The position numbers were made by a program, and so were the translations under genes. The notes below the pieces were generated by a model, which was given only the letters and a program-made list of their open reading frames with translations, made no database searches and was not told the origin of the DNA. Shown here in pieces: positions 1-5,779 of a DNA stretch of 7,978 nt. The DNA comes from Nitrosopumilaceae archaeon (GTDB lineage Archaea; Thermoproteota; Nitrososphaeria; Nitrososphaerales; Nitrosopumilaceae): the NCBI GenBank assembly GCA_013867245.1, contig JACENB010000041.1:1-7978 (forward strand), in the 5' to 3' direction. How positions within the stretch are numbered: position 1 is the stretch's first letter; the number at the start of each line of letters is the position of its first letter.

Positions 1-1242
1 GGTTCTGGTGGACGAGAGCATGCATTATCTTGGAAATTATCTCAAAGTAATCATGTTGAAACCGTTTACACTGCTCCTGGAAATGGCGGTACTGAGAACA
101 ATGTTGCAATTGATGTAGATGATTTAGATGGATTAGCTGAATTTGCACAAAAAAATAATTGTTTTACTGTAGTTGGTCCTGAAGATCCATTAGCTTCTGG
201 AATTGTAGATAAATTCAATAAATTAAACCTGAAAGTTTTTGGTCCTTCTCAAGCAGCTGCACAACTTGAATCAAGTAAAATTTGGGCAAAAAATTTCATG
301 AAGAGAAATAATATTCCTACTGCACGGTTTGAAATATTTGATGATGCTCAAAAAGCCATTGAATATGTTCAATCTATTGATTTCAATGTTGTAGTCAAAG
401 CCGATGGATTAGCTGCTGGAAAAGGTGTGATTGTATGTAATAGTGACGCTGAAGCTATTTCTGCTATTGAAACAATTTTAGTAAAAAAAACATTTGGTGA
501 TGCTGGAAATAAAATAATTGTTGAAGAAAGAATTGACGGAATTGAGGCTTCATACATTGCTCTATCTGATGGAAATGTAGCACTTCCGATGGCATCTAGT
601 CAAGATCATAAACGGGTTTTTGATAATGATAAGGGTCCTAATACAGGTGGAATGGGTGCATATTCTCCAACTCCTATTGTGACTGATGATTTAGCAAAAA
701 AAATTCAAGAAGAAGTGATTGAAAAAACTATTCATGCGATGAAAAATGAGGGAATTTCGTTTAAGGGATTTTTGTATGCTGGAATAATGATCAAAGATAA
801 CACACCATATGTTTTGGAATACAATGTCCGTATGGGTGATCCTGAATGTCAACCAATTACAATGAGAATGGATTTTGATTTGTATGATTATTTTTCTGCA
901 AGTGTTGATGGAACTTTATCTTCAATGCCTTCACTGTCTTGGAAAGATCAATTTGCTGTATGTGTGGTTTTAGCATCTGAAGGTTACCCTGGTTCATATT
1001 CTACAAATGATGAAATTACTGGATTTGAAAATATTTCAAATAGTACTAGTGTTTTTCATGCTGGAACAAAAAAATTGGATGGAAAAATTTTATCTAATGG
1101 TGGACGTGTTTTGGGTGTCACTTCATTAGGTGATTCTTTAGAATCTGCAATTAATACTGCATATTCTGAAATTGAAAAAATCAATTGGTCTAACAAATTT
1201 TGTAGAAATGATATTGGAAAAAAGGGTTTATCTTATTTTTGA
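1..1242 (+). CDS. purD: Phosphoribosylamine-glycine ligase (GAR synthetase), 5' end cut by window edge
   Basis: Cytosolic ATP-grasp enzyme of de novo purine synthesis; it joins phosphoribosylamine and glycine with ATP to give glycinamide ribonucleotide. The frame is open from base 1, and its first visible residues are GSGGREHALSW, the N-terminal signature of PurD. Only a handful of residues (perhaps 5-8) are therefore missing. The 413 visible codons fit the family size of about 430. Other landmarks, counted from the window edge: GPEDPLASGIVD near residue 60, SSKIWAKNFM near 92, the ATP-grasp loop VVKADGLAAGKGV near 130, GGMGAYSPTP near 217, and the metal-binding segment YNVRMGDPECQ near 273. 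An internal ATG at 298 is not the start, because conserved sequence runs upstream of it. The 3' end overlaps the convergent cyclo-ligase gene by 10 bases. Functionally it precedes purN, which lies 2 kb away on the other strand. Confidence 0.97.
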   Translation, partial: GSGGREHALSWKLSQSNHVETVYTAPGNGGTENNVAIDVDDLDGLAEFAQKNNCFTVVGPEDPLASGIVDKFNKLNLKVFGPSQAAAQLESSKIWAKNFMKRNNIPTARFEIFDDAQKAIEYVQSIDFNVVVKADGLAAGKGVIVCNSDAEAISAIETILVKKTFGDAGNKIIVEERIDGIEASYIALSDGNVALPMASSQDHKRVFDNDKGPNTGGMGAYSPTPIVTDDLAKKIQEEVIEKTIHAMKNEGISFKGFLYAGIMIKDNTPYVLEYNVRMGDPECQPITMRMDFDLYDYFSASVDGTLSSMPSLSWKDQFAVCVVLASEGYPGSYSTNDEITGFENISNSTSVFHAGTKKLDGKILSNGGRVLGVTSLGDSLESAINTAYSEIEKINWSNKFCRNDIGKKGLSYF

Positions 1243-1805
1243 GTTTGAAACATTCTATCTTCTGTGATAATCCAGTCCATGTTTATATCGTGATCTGATT
1301 TTGGAATATTCTTAATGATTTGTTTCTCTAATACTAGAGAAATCGTTACGGTGTTTTTTCCTTCTAAAAATTTATCATAAAATCCATGACCATATCCCAA
1401 TCTAACTCCTGATGGTGAAATTCCTACTGTTGGGACAACTATGATGTCTAATTCGTCACTCACTTGACAATTATCTTTGGGCTCCATAATGTCAAATTTT
1501 CCCATTTCTAGACTTCCAAAATCTTCAATTTTTCTAAACTCCATGTTTTTTCCAATTACTTTAGGTAAAAATACTTCTTTTCCTTTACTGATTAATTCTT
1601 GAATGATGTCTTGAGTGAGAATTTCACTTCCAATTGGATAATAGAGTCCAATTTTTTGAGCATCTTTGAAAGCATATACTTTGTTAATTCTTTTTTGCAT
1701 TTTCTTACTTGCAATTTTTAGTAAATCAAAGGATGTGTTGTCTCTTCTTTCTAAAAGAAGTTCCCTCAGTGATTTTTTGTTATTGTCTTCCAATTTGAGT
1801 TCCAA
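1233..1805 (-). CDS. 5-formyltetrahydrofolate cyclo-ligase (MTHFS family)
   Basis: ATP-dependent conversion of 5-formyl-tetrahydrofolate to 5,10-methenyl-tetrahydrofolate, which returns stored folate to the pool used by FolD and PurN. The 190 residues match the family length. The N-terminal basic helix KKSLRELLLERR (10-21), the substrate segment LYYPIGSEI (54-62), VVPTVGISPSG (123-133), the signature RLGYGHGFYDKF (135-146) and the C-terminal DHDINMDWIITED (171-183) all fit. In the signature, the usual GGG/GGYYD form is GHGFYD here. The start is uncertain. No ATG precedes the conserved region, so the TTG at 1805 is the outermost choice, and another TTG lies four codons later. The gene starts inside the end of folD (26-base overlap), so it is almost certainly translated from the folD transcript. 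Its 3' end overlaps purD by 10 bases on the other strand. Confidence 0.93.
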   Translation of the reverse strand: MELKLEDNNKKSLRELLLERRDNTSFDLLKIASKKMQKRINKVYAFKDAQKIGLYYPIGSEILTQDIIQELISKGKEVFLPKVIGKNMEFRKIEDFGSLEMGKFDIMEPKDNCQVSDELDIIVVPTVGISPSGVRLGYGHGFYDKFLEGKNTVTISLVLEKQIIKNIPKSDHDINMDWIITEDRMFQTQK

Positions 1806-2646
1806 GTGATGCCGCAGTAATTGTATTTTTTAATAGCATTGCAACTGTCATTGGACCTACTCCTCCTGGAACTGGAGTGGCAAATGATGCCTTTTCAATA
1901 ATTTTCTCATAATCACAATCCCCCACTAATTTATCTTGAAATCTTGAAATTGCTACATCAATAACAATTGATTTTTCTTTAATCATTTCTGGAGTGAGAA
2001 TGAATTTTGTTCTATCCCCTACTGCAGTGATAATAATGTCAGCTGCTTGACAAAATTTTTCAATATCTTTTGTTCTAGAATGGCATGTGATCACTGTGGC
2101 ATTTTTTTGTAACAATAAATGATATAGTGGTTTTCCTACTAGATTACTTCTGTTAATTAGAACTATATTTTTTCCTTGTAACTCAATATTGTGATAGTCA
2201 AACATTTCCATTACTCCTGATGGAGTGCACGCTACAAGTGCTGCTTTTCCCATTGATAATAATCCTGCATTATGTGGTGTAAGACCATCTACATCCTTTA
2301 ATGGTGAAATACGTGATGTTGTTGCAAATTCACTCAAATGTTTTGGTAATGGTAATTGAACTAAAATTCCATGAACTGTTGAATCTGTATTCAATTCATC
2401 AATTATACTGCTAAGTTGTTGTTGTGTTGTATTCTCATCTAATTTGTGGTCTTTAGTGATTATTCCCACTTCTTCACATGCTTTGTGCTTATTTCTTACA
2501 TATGTGGCTGAAGCTGTATTGTTTCCTACCAGAACTGTAGCTAAACATGGATTGATCCCTTCTTTTTTTAATTCTGATGTTGATTTTTTGACTCTATCTT
2601 TTACTGTTTGAGCAATTATTTTCCCATCAATCTTGGTTCCCGTCAT
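1780..2646 (-). CDS. folD: Bifunctional methylene-THF dehydrogenase / methenyl-THF cyclohydrolase
   Basis: Cytosolic folate enzyme that interconverts 5,10-methylene-, 5,10-methenyl- and 10-formyl-tetrahydrofolate with NAD(P). It supplies the formyl donor used by PurN. Motifs are complete (numbering from the upstream ATG at 2652): LATVLVGNNTASATYVRNK (37-55) with the catalytic Tyr51 and Lys55, HGILVQLPLP (94-103), SPLKDVDGLTPHNAG (116-130), CTPSGVMEM (142-150), the Rossmann segment INRSNLVGKP (166-175), TCHSRT, and PVPGGVGPMTVAMLL (260-274). The length, about 288 residues, is normal. Two start codons are possible, ATG at 2652 and ATG at 2646. I prefer 2646 (MTGTKIDG), because the TATA-like box centred near 2670 is then about 25 bases upstream, as expected for a leaderless message. 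No ribosome binding site is visible. The overlapping cyclo-ligase gene downstream forms a two-gene folate operon with it. Confidence 0.97.
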   Translation of the reverse strand: MTGTKIDGKIIAQTVKDRVKKSTSELKKEGINPCLATVLVGNNTASATYVRNKHKACEEVGIITKDHKLDENTTQQQLSSIIDELNTDSTVHGILVQLPLPKHLSEFATTSRISPLKDVDGLTPHNAGLLSMGKAALVACTPSGVMEMFDYHNIELQGKNIVLINRSNLVGKPLYHLLLQKNATVITCHSRTKDIEKFCQAADIIITAVGDRTKFILTPEMIKEKSIVIDVAISRFQDKLVGDCDYEKIIEKASFATPVPGGVGPMTVAMLLKNTITAASLGTQIGRQ

Positions 2647-2666
2647 GACCATTTTACAATTTGTTG

Positions 2667-2674
2667 ATATTTAA
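2667..2674 (-). promoter_or_regulatory. TATA-like box of folD
   Basis: Reads TTAAATAT on the minus strand. Its centre is about 24 bases from the ATG at 2646 and only 18 from the ATG at 2652, so it favours the inner start if the message is leaderless. The call rests on spacing and base content only. Confidence 0.5.
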
Positions 2675-2706
2675 TTCTTGGAATTGTTGTCAAGAATTTG
2701 AGAAAG

Positions 2707-2714
2707 AAAATTAA
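2707..2714 (+). promoter_or_regulatory. TATA-like box of the ABM-cupin unit
   Basis: Reads AAAATTAA, centred about 26 bases before the ATG at 2737, the right spacing for a leaderless archaeal transcript. The 84-90 bases between folD and this gene thus hold two separate divergent promoters. The box is a weak match, and assignment is by position. Confidence 0.4.
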
Positions 2715-2736
2715 GTGGGCTCCTTAAAACATCAAT

Positions 2737-3021
2737 ATGTTTATCATGATGGCTGATGTGCAACTCAAAGAAGGTGCTGAAAATGATTTCAAAACTCTAT
2801 TTTCTGAATCAAATAAAGTCTTATCCTCTTTTCCTGGATTTGTATCCCGAAGATTTCTAAAATCTCCTGATGGCAGCTATCGAATAATCGTTGAGCATGA
2901 AACTCAGGAAACTTTTATGACTATGATTCAAAGTCCTGAACATCAACAATTTCATCCAAAATTACATTCTTTTATGAGTACGGAACCTGTGAAAAAAATG
3001 TTTAATTCATCTGTTGAATAA
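2737..3021 (+). CDS. ABM-domain (antibiotic biosynthesis monooxygenase-like) small protein
   Basis: A 94-residue protein of the dimeric alpha-beta-barrel ABM superfamily. Members include cofactor-free monooxygenases, heme-degrading enzymes and many proteins of unknown role, so no substrate can be named. Visible family traits: an N-terminal strand followed by a gap and acidic helix (VQLKEGAENDFKTLFSES, 8-25), the typical SSFPGFVSRRFLKSPDG (30-46), a central strand RIIVEHETQETF (49-60), and SPEHQQFHPKLHSFM (66-80) with His69 and His73 in the helix that often carries His. ATGs at 2737, 2746 and 2749 are all possible starts; 2737 has the best TATA spacing. The next gene starts within its last codons, so the two are probably translated together. 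Family assignment is firm; function is not. Confidence 0.82.
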   Translation: MFIMMADVQLKEGAENDFKTLFSESNKVLSSFPGFVSRRFLKSPDGSYRIIVEHETQETFMTMIQSPEHQQFHPKLHSFMSTEPVKKMFNSSVE

Positions 3022-3343
3022 ATTGAAATTAGAATTTAATTTAAAAGATAATTTAGATAAAATTAAAAAAAGTGATTCATATTTTCACACTTTTATAAAT
3101 AAAGATAATCTTGCTACTGGAATTTTGATATTAAAACCCGGAGAAGAAGATACTCAAGAACCTCATGAAAGTGATGAAGTATATTTTATAATCTCTGGAA
3201 ATGGATTTCTTAAAATTAAAAATAAAGACTACAAAATTTCAAAAGATAAATTATTTTTTGTGGGTAAAAATATACCTCATTATTTTCATTCTAATACAAA
3301 GGAACTCAAAGCTTTGTATTTTTTTGGTGGGCCTGATTCTTAA
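3014..3343 (+). CDS. Small single-domain cupin protein
   Basis: A 109-residue protein whose residues 35-105 form one cupin barrel. Motif 1 appears as PGEEDTQEPHESDEVYFIISGNG (42-64), with His51 and Glu55 at the spacing of the metal ligands. The first His of the usual HxH pair is replaced by Glu49. Motif 2 is GKNIPHYFHSN (84-94), with His89 as the last ligand. The remaining His and Glu could still bind a metal, but the changed ligand makes a catalytic oxygenase role uncertain. The frame has no ATG before the domain, so TTG at 3014 is taken as the start (a second TTG is at 3023); it overlaps the ABM gene by 8 bases. There is no own promoter in view. Its stop codon and that of convergent purN share the same TTAA. 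Substrate unknown; a sensor, isomerase or dioxygenase-like role is equally possible. Confidence 0.8.
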   Translation: MNKLKLEFNLKDNLDKIKKSDSYFHTFINKDNLATGILILKPGEEDTQEPHESDEVYFIISGNGFLKIKNKDYKISKDKLFFVGKNIPHYFHSNTKELKALYFFGGPDS

Positions 3344-3957
3344 GAAATATGGGTTTTTCTTCCTACGATTCTGATTTTTTTTCTGGCAATTAGATTGACT
3401 GCTTCAGAGTATATTTTGTGTTCTTCTTTTAGAATTTTTTTAGATAATGATTTTTCTGTATCTTTTTCTTTAATTTCTACTACTGATTGAATAATCACAG
3501 GACCTGTGTCCATTCCTGCATCTACAAAATGAACTGTACAACCTGTATATTTTGCACCATAGTCCAATGCTTGTTTTTGTGAATTTAAACCTGGAAATGA
3601 TGGTAATAATGCTGGATGTATGTTAATAATTTTATTTTTGTATTTTTTTACAAATCCTGGACTAATAATTCTCATAAATCCTGCAAGGCAAACAAGTCCG
3701 TTTCTTGGAGTAACTCCGTAACTTGTTAATACGTTCATTATTTTTTTATCATAATCTGTTCTACTGCCTTTGAAGTTTTTACTTTCAATTATTTCTACAT
3801 TCACTCCCATTTTTCTTGCTATTGCCAAACCTTTTGCATCTGGTTTGTTTGAAATTACAACTGCTGGATTTATTGGAATTTTTTTAGTTTTAATTGATTT
3901 TAAAATGGATTCCATATTGCTTCCACGTCCTGAGATTAGAATTCCGAGATTTAGCAA
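3340..3957 (-). CDS. purN: Phosphoribosylglycinamide formyltransferase (GAR transformylase)
   Basis: Transfers the formyl group of 10-formyl-tetrahydrofolate to glycinamide ribonucleotide, the step after PurD in purine synthesis. The 205 residues carry the full set of motifs: LISGRGSNMESIL (7-19, phosphate binding), SNKPDAKGLAIA (36-47), LAGFMRIISPGFV (91-103), INIHPALLPSFPG (111-123) with catalytic Asn112 and His114, TGCTVHFVDAGMDTGPVI (138-155) with catalytic Asp150, and the C-terminal EEHKIY. The start must be TTG at 3957, because an in-frame TAG lies directly upstream and the conserved strand begins three residues in. A TATA-like box about 29 bases ahead suggests a leaderless TTG-started message. 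A few residues (around VTPRNG, 82-87) sit where the family is usually shorter. It converges on the cupin gene with a 4-base overlap. Confidence 0.96.
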   Translation of the reverse strand: MLNLGILISGRGSNMESILKSIKTKKIPINPAVVISNKPDAKGLAIARKMGVNVEIIESKNFKGSRTDYDKKIMNVLTSYGVTPRNGLVCLAGFMRIISPGFVKKYKNKIINIHPALLPSFPGLNSQKQALDYGAKYTGCTVHFVDAGMDTGPVIIQSVVEIKEKDTEKSLSKKILKEEHKIYSEAVNLIARKKIRIVGRKTHIS

Positions 3958-3982
3958 CTAGTCAATAGTGGATCAAACCTGC

Positions 3983-3991
3983 AATTTATAT
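3983..3991. promoter_or_regulatory. Shared TATA core for purN (-) and the nuclease gene (+)
   Basis: The run AATTTATAT reads as TATAAATT on the minus strand (3983-3990), centred about 29 bases from the purN TTG. It reads as TTTATAT on the plus strand (3985-3991), centred about 28 bases from the TTG at 4016. The 58-base gap between the two genes has no second equally good box, so one AT core may serve both directions. Confidence 0.45.
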
Positions 3992-4015
3992 CAAATCCAA
4001 TAATTTTTCTTTTTA

Positions 4016-4996
4016 TTGCCTAGTAAAGTCAGGATGACAAAAAATGGAATTCTGTGTGAGACTGATATTGGAACAGTTTACTTGGATCCCAAAAAAACTG
4101 ATTTGGATGGGATTAATTTTGTCTCTCATGCTCATTCTGATCATCTGCCATCCAAAAATGGGGGTACTATTTTGTCTTCAATTGAAACAAATGAAATTTC
4201 AGGACTTCGTGGATTTACAATGAAAAATCATGTTCAATCCATTGATGGTTTTTCTTTAATTGATAGTGGACATGTATTAGGGTCTAAGGGATTGTTATTT
4301 GATGATCTTTTCTATACTGGCGATATTTGTACCCGTGATAGGGGATTTCTAAAGGCTGCAAAAATACCTAAATGTAAAACATTAATCACTGAATGTACTT
4401 TTGGGTTACCTGAATTTACATTTCCTGAAATGGATGAAATTCAAAATCAGGTTAACCAATTAATTGCTGATCTTTATGCAAAGGGAATTCCTGTGATCTT
4501 GATGGGATATCAGCTTGGAAAGGCTCAAACTTTAACACAAATGTTTGGTCATTGGGATCCTCTATATTTGCATGATTCAATTAAAGAAATGAATATTTTA
4601 CATCAAAAATTTGGAATTTCTTTAAAGGATTGTCTTGGTCATTCTGAAGCTCAAAAAAATGGTCTATTAGAAAAAAAACCTTGGGTGATGATTACTCCTG
4701 TTTTATCTGCAAAAAATAAATTCCTTCAAGAAATGAAATCAAAATACGGTGCAGTAACAATAGGGTTTAGTGGTTGGGCACAATCTAAGAAATTTTCTTT
4801 TGGCCGTCGTGCTGATTATTCAGTTACTATGAGTGATCATTGTGATTTTAATGAACTTGTAGATATGGTAGTAAAATCTGGTGCAGAACAAGTTTACACT
4901 ATACATGGCTTTGTTGAAGAATTTGCAACACATTTGAAAACATTGGGAATTAGTGCACAACCTTTAGTGAGAAACTCTCTGGATAATTGGTCTTAA
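4016..4996 (+). CDS. Metallo-beta-lactamase-fold (beta-CASP-like) nuclease
   Basis: A predicted zinc-dependent nuclease of the group that includes RNA 3'-end processing factors and the DNA-ligase-associated exonucleases. The 326 residues show the zinc site HAHSDH (38-43), His86 in DSGHVLGS, Asp103 in YTGDI, the acidic motif ITECTFG (124-130), then a beta-CASP-like insert (about 140-270) with GFSGWA (250-255). The C-terminal SDHCDFNEL (273-281) and VYTIHGF (293-299) supply the last His residues. The SDHxDFxEL and IHG ending resembles the ligase-associated exonucleases more than the long KH-domain CPSF-type archaeal nucleases; no KH domain is present. RNA or DNA as substrate cannot be settled from sequence. 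The start is TTG at 4016, supported by TATA spacing; ATG at 4034 is an alternative that still keeps the fold whole. It is divergent from purN, with no evident functional link. Confidence 0.85.
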   Translation: MPSKVRMTKNGILCETDIGTVYLDPKKTDLDGINFVSHAHSDHLPSKNGGTILSSIETNEISGLRGFTMKNHVQSIDGFSLIDSGHVLGSKGLLFDDLFYTGDICTRDRGFLKAAKIPKCKTLITECTFGLPEFTFPEMDEIQNQVNQLIADLYAKGIPVILMGYQLGKAQTLTQMFGHWDPLYLHDSIKEMNILHQKFGISLKDCLGHSEAQKNGLLEKKPWVMITPVLSAKNKFLQEMKSKYGAVTIGFSGWAQSKKFSFGRRADYSVTMSDHCDFNELVDMVVKSGAEQVYTIHGFVEEFATHLKTLGISAQPLVRNSLDNWS

Positions 4997-5004
4997 CATT
5001 ACAC

Positions 5005-5015
5005 TTTTGTTTTTT
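5005..5015 (+). terminator. T-run terminator after the nuclease gene
   Basis: Ten T residues broken by one G lie 9 bases after the stop codon, followed by an A-run. Archaeal polymerase commonly stops on such non-template T-tracts. There is no strong hairpin. Confidence 0.4.
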
Positions 5016-5096
5016 AAAAAATTATTCTGATTTTTAAAAATAATTAAAGATGCTAACAGATCAACCTTTTATTTTGTAATAGTCTATTTCATGTAT

Positions 5097-5203
5097 GAGC
5101 CAACACAATATCCATTGTCACAAATTCCCCATCGTGTTACTGGTGTAAGCCTACCTGCTACATTACGTAAAGGATGTGATTAGTTGGCTTTAATTTTTGT
5201 TTT
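5097..5203 (+). ncRNA. Candidate structured small RNA (unassigned family)
   Basis: A 41% GC island in flanks that are mostly A and T. Hand folding gives a closing helix GAGCCAAC (5097-5104) with GTTGGCTT (5183-5190), of 7 Watson-Crick pairs and one wobble. A second helix ATATCC (5108-5113) pairs with GGATGT (5172-5177). A long inner hairpin (5137-5150 with 5157-5170) has two single-base bulges and the loop CTACCT. A small CAC/GTG stem may lie between. A T-rich tract (5194-5203) follows at once, as for a terminator, and a T/A-rich TATA-like element near 5068-5074 would place the transcript start near 5097. It is not a tRNA, 5S, SRP or RNase P RNA by any motif I can see. The alternative is a 30-codon reading frame (5091-5183) across the same bases. 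Folding is manual and no homologues were checked. Confidence 0.4.
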
Positions 5204-5683
5204 GTTAGAAATTCTAAGAAAGAATGAATGAATTTTAATTTTAATTTAGAAATAATTTTAATACAATTATTGACAAGTAATAATTTGAAAACTTCAGATG
5301 GGTAATGAGAATTGAATAAGATATCCACATTAATCAATTCAAATTATCTATCTAATGACGGTTTAAAATCATATTTTGTTTAAAATCCAAATTAAATATT
5401 TGTGAAGAATTTTTTAATATTTTGAACAAAAATGAGGAAAAGAAACAGGACTAGTTAAATGTGATTTTGAGTAGAATTATCTTGTCTACCAATCCATTAT
5501 TTGTTAGGACACTTGAATGGTGAAGGACAATACAACTATGGGAAACGTGGAAATATAGAAATTTAAAGAAAGGCTACGTTTTCCACTTTTTTATCATCAT
5601 TTTTTTAATATTTTAGAAAAAATTAAACATTTGAAAAGAAAATTTTAAGAGAATTTGAAATATTATCATTATGAATATTGTGT
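5191..5683. other. AT-rich stretch without a recognisable protein gene
   Basis: Together with 4997-5090 this is the longest non-coding stretch of the window. Most of it is poly-A/T with stops in all frames. It holds a 13-base palindrome TTAGAAATTCTAA (5205-5217) just after the candidate RNA, AT-repeat-like text (5234-5265), a more GC-rich patch at about 5480-5590, and the left arm of an inverted repeat at 5651-5660. I recognise no gene remnant and no mobile element end. Confidence 0.6.
5482..5592 (+). other. Possible second small RNA or gene remnant
   Basis: A patch richer in GC than its flanks. TTGTC (5482-5486) can pair with GACAA (5526-5530), enclosing CCATT (5494-5498) with AATGG (5516-5520). 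A later stem GTGGAAA (5547-5553) with TTTCCAC (5580-5586) is followed directly by six T (5587-5592), like a terminator. A TATA-like AGTTAAAT lies near 5453-5460. One frame across the patch is open for 31 codons (5471-5563), including HLNGEGQYNYGKRGN, but has no good start codon. So it could be an RNA gene, a decayed coding piece, or chance. Confidence 0.22.
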
Positions 5684-5699
5684 ATGATGTTTCAAATTC
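5651..5699. repeat. 10-base perfect inverted repeat around the start of the Cys-rich frame
   Basis: GAATTTGAAA (5651-5660) and its exact reverse complement TTTCAAATTC (5690-5699), separated by 29 bases. Between them lie the likely TATA element (about 5658-5665) and the ATG codons at 5684 and 5687. The arms would flank the promoter and fit an operator pair better than an RNA hairpin, since the left arm is probably upstream of the transcript start. Confidence 0.5.
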
Positions 5700-5779
5700 A
5701 AGAATCATGTAAAGAAAAAAAATGTGACTGTAAAGATCATGAAAACCAGAAAATTAGGCGTGGAAATAGGCGAAAATGA
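5687..5779 (+). CDS. Small Cys-rich reading frame ending at an in-frame TGA
   Basis: A 30-codon frame (31 if the ATG at 5684 is used) with the sequence feature CKEKKCDCKDH: Cys8-x4-Cys13-x-Cys15-x2-His18, a plausible zinc-binding cluster, then a basic tail KIRRGNRRK. It ends in TGA at 5777-5779. The very next codon, in the same frame, is TTG of the following Cys/His-rich gene, which ends with the same CxxxxCxC spacing. A TATA-like AAATATTA about 25 bases upstream suits a leaderless start at 5687, whereas the following gene has no promoter of its own in view. It may be a separate micro-protein, a 5' exon-like half of one gene split by a nonsense change, or a reading frame translated through the TGA. 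No homologue recognised. Confidence 0.4.
   Translation: MFQIQESCKEKKCDCKDHENQKIRRGNRRK

Noticed and set aside
298..300. ATG as start of purD
   Set aside because: Conserved PurD sequence (GSGGREHAL, GPEDPLASG) is in frame from base 1, so this Met is internal.
369..557. 62-codon open frame on the minus strand inside purD
   Set aside because: It lies wholly within the conserved ATP-grasp coding region of purD on the other strand and has no family motif or promoter; it is a shadow frame.
3770..3961. 63-codon hydrophobic open frame on the plus strand opposite purN
   Set aside because: Antisense to the conserved N-terminal part of purN. The apparent membrane-like composition comes from the complement of Lys/Asn-rich codons.
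4997..5090. Imperfect direct repeat of TTTTTAAAAA-type sequence
   Set aside because: Low-complexity A/T runs of this kind are expected at this base composition and look like terminator or promoter text rather than a true repeat.
5098..5190. tRNA-like 7-base acceptor helix (AGCCAAC with GTTGGCT)
   Set aside because: The enclosed 78 bases show no T-arm GTTCRAAT consensus, no D-arm and no anticodon stem in register, so it is not a tRNA even with an intron.
5517..5558. 13-codon ATG frame beginning MVKDNTTMGNVE
   Set aside because: Too short, no promoter at the right spacing, and it overlaps the second RNA-like patch.
5777..5779. TGA read as selenocysteine
   Set aside because: No selenocysteine insertion machinery is known in the archaeal group suggested here, and no convincing insertion hairpin was seen. 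Nonsense change, readthrough or separate genes are simpler.
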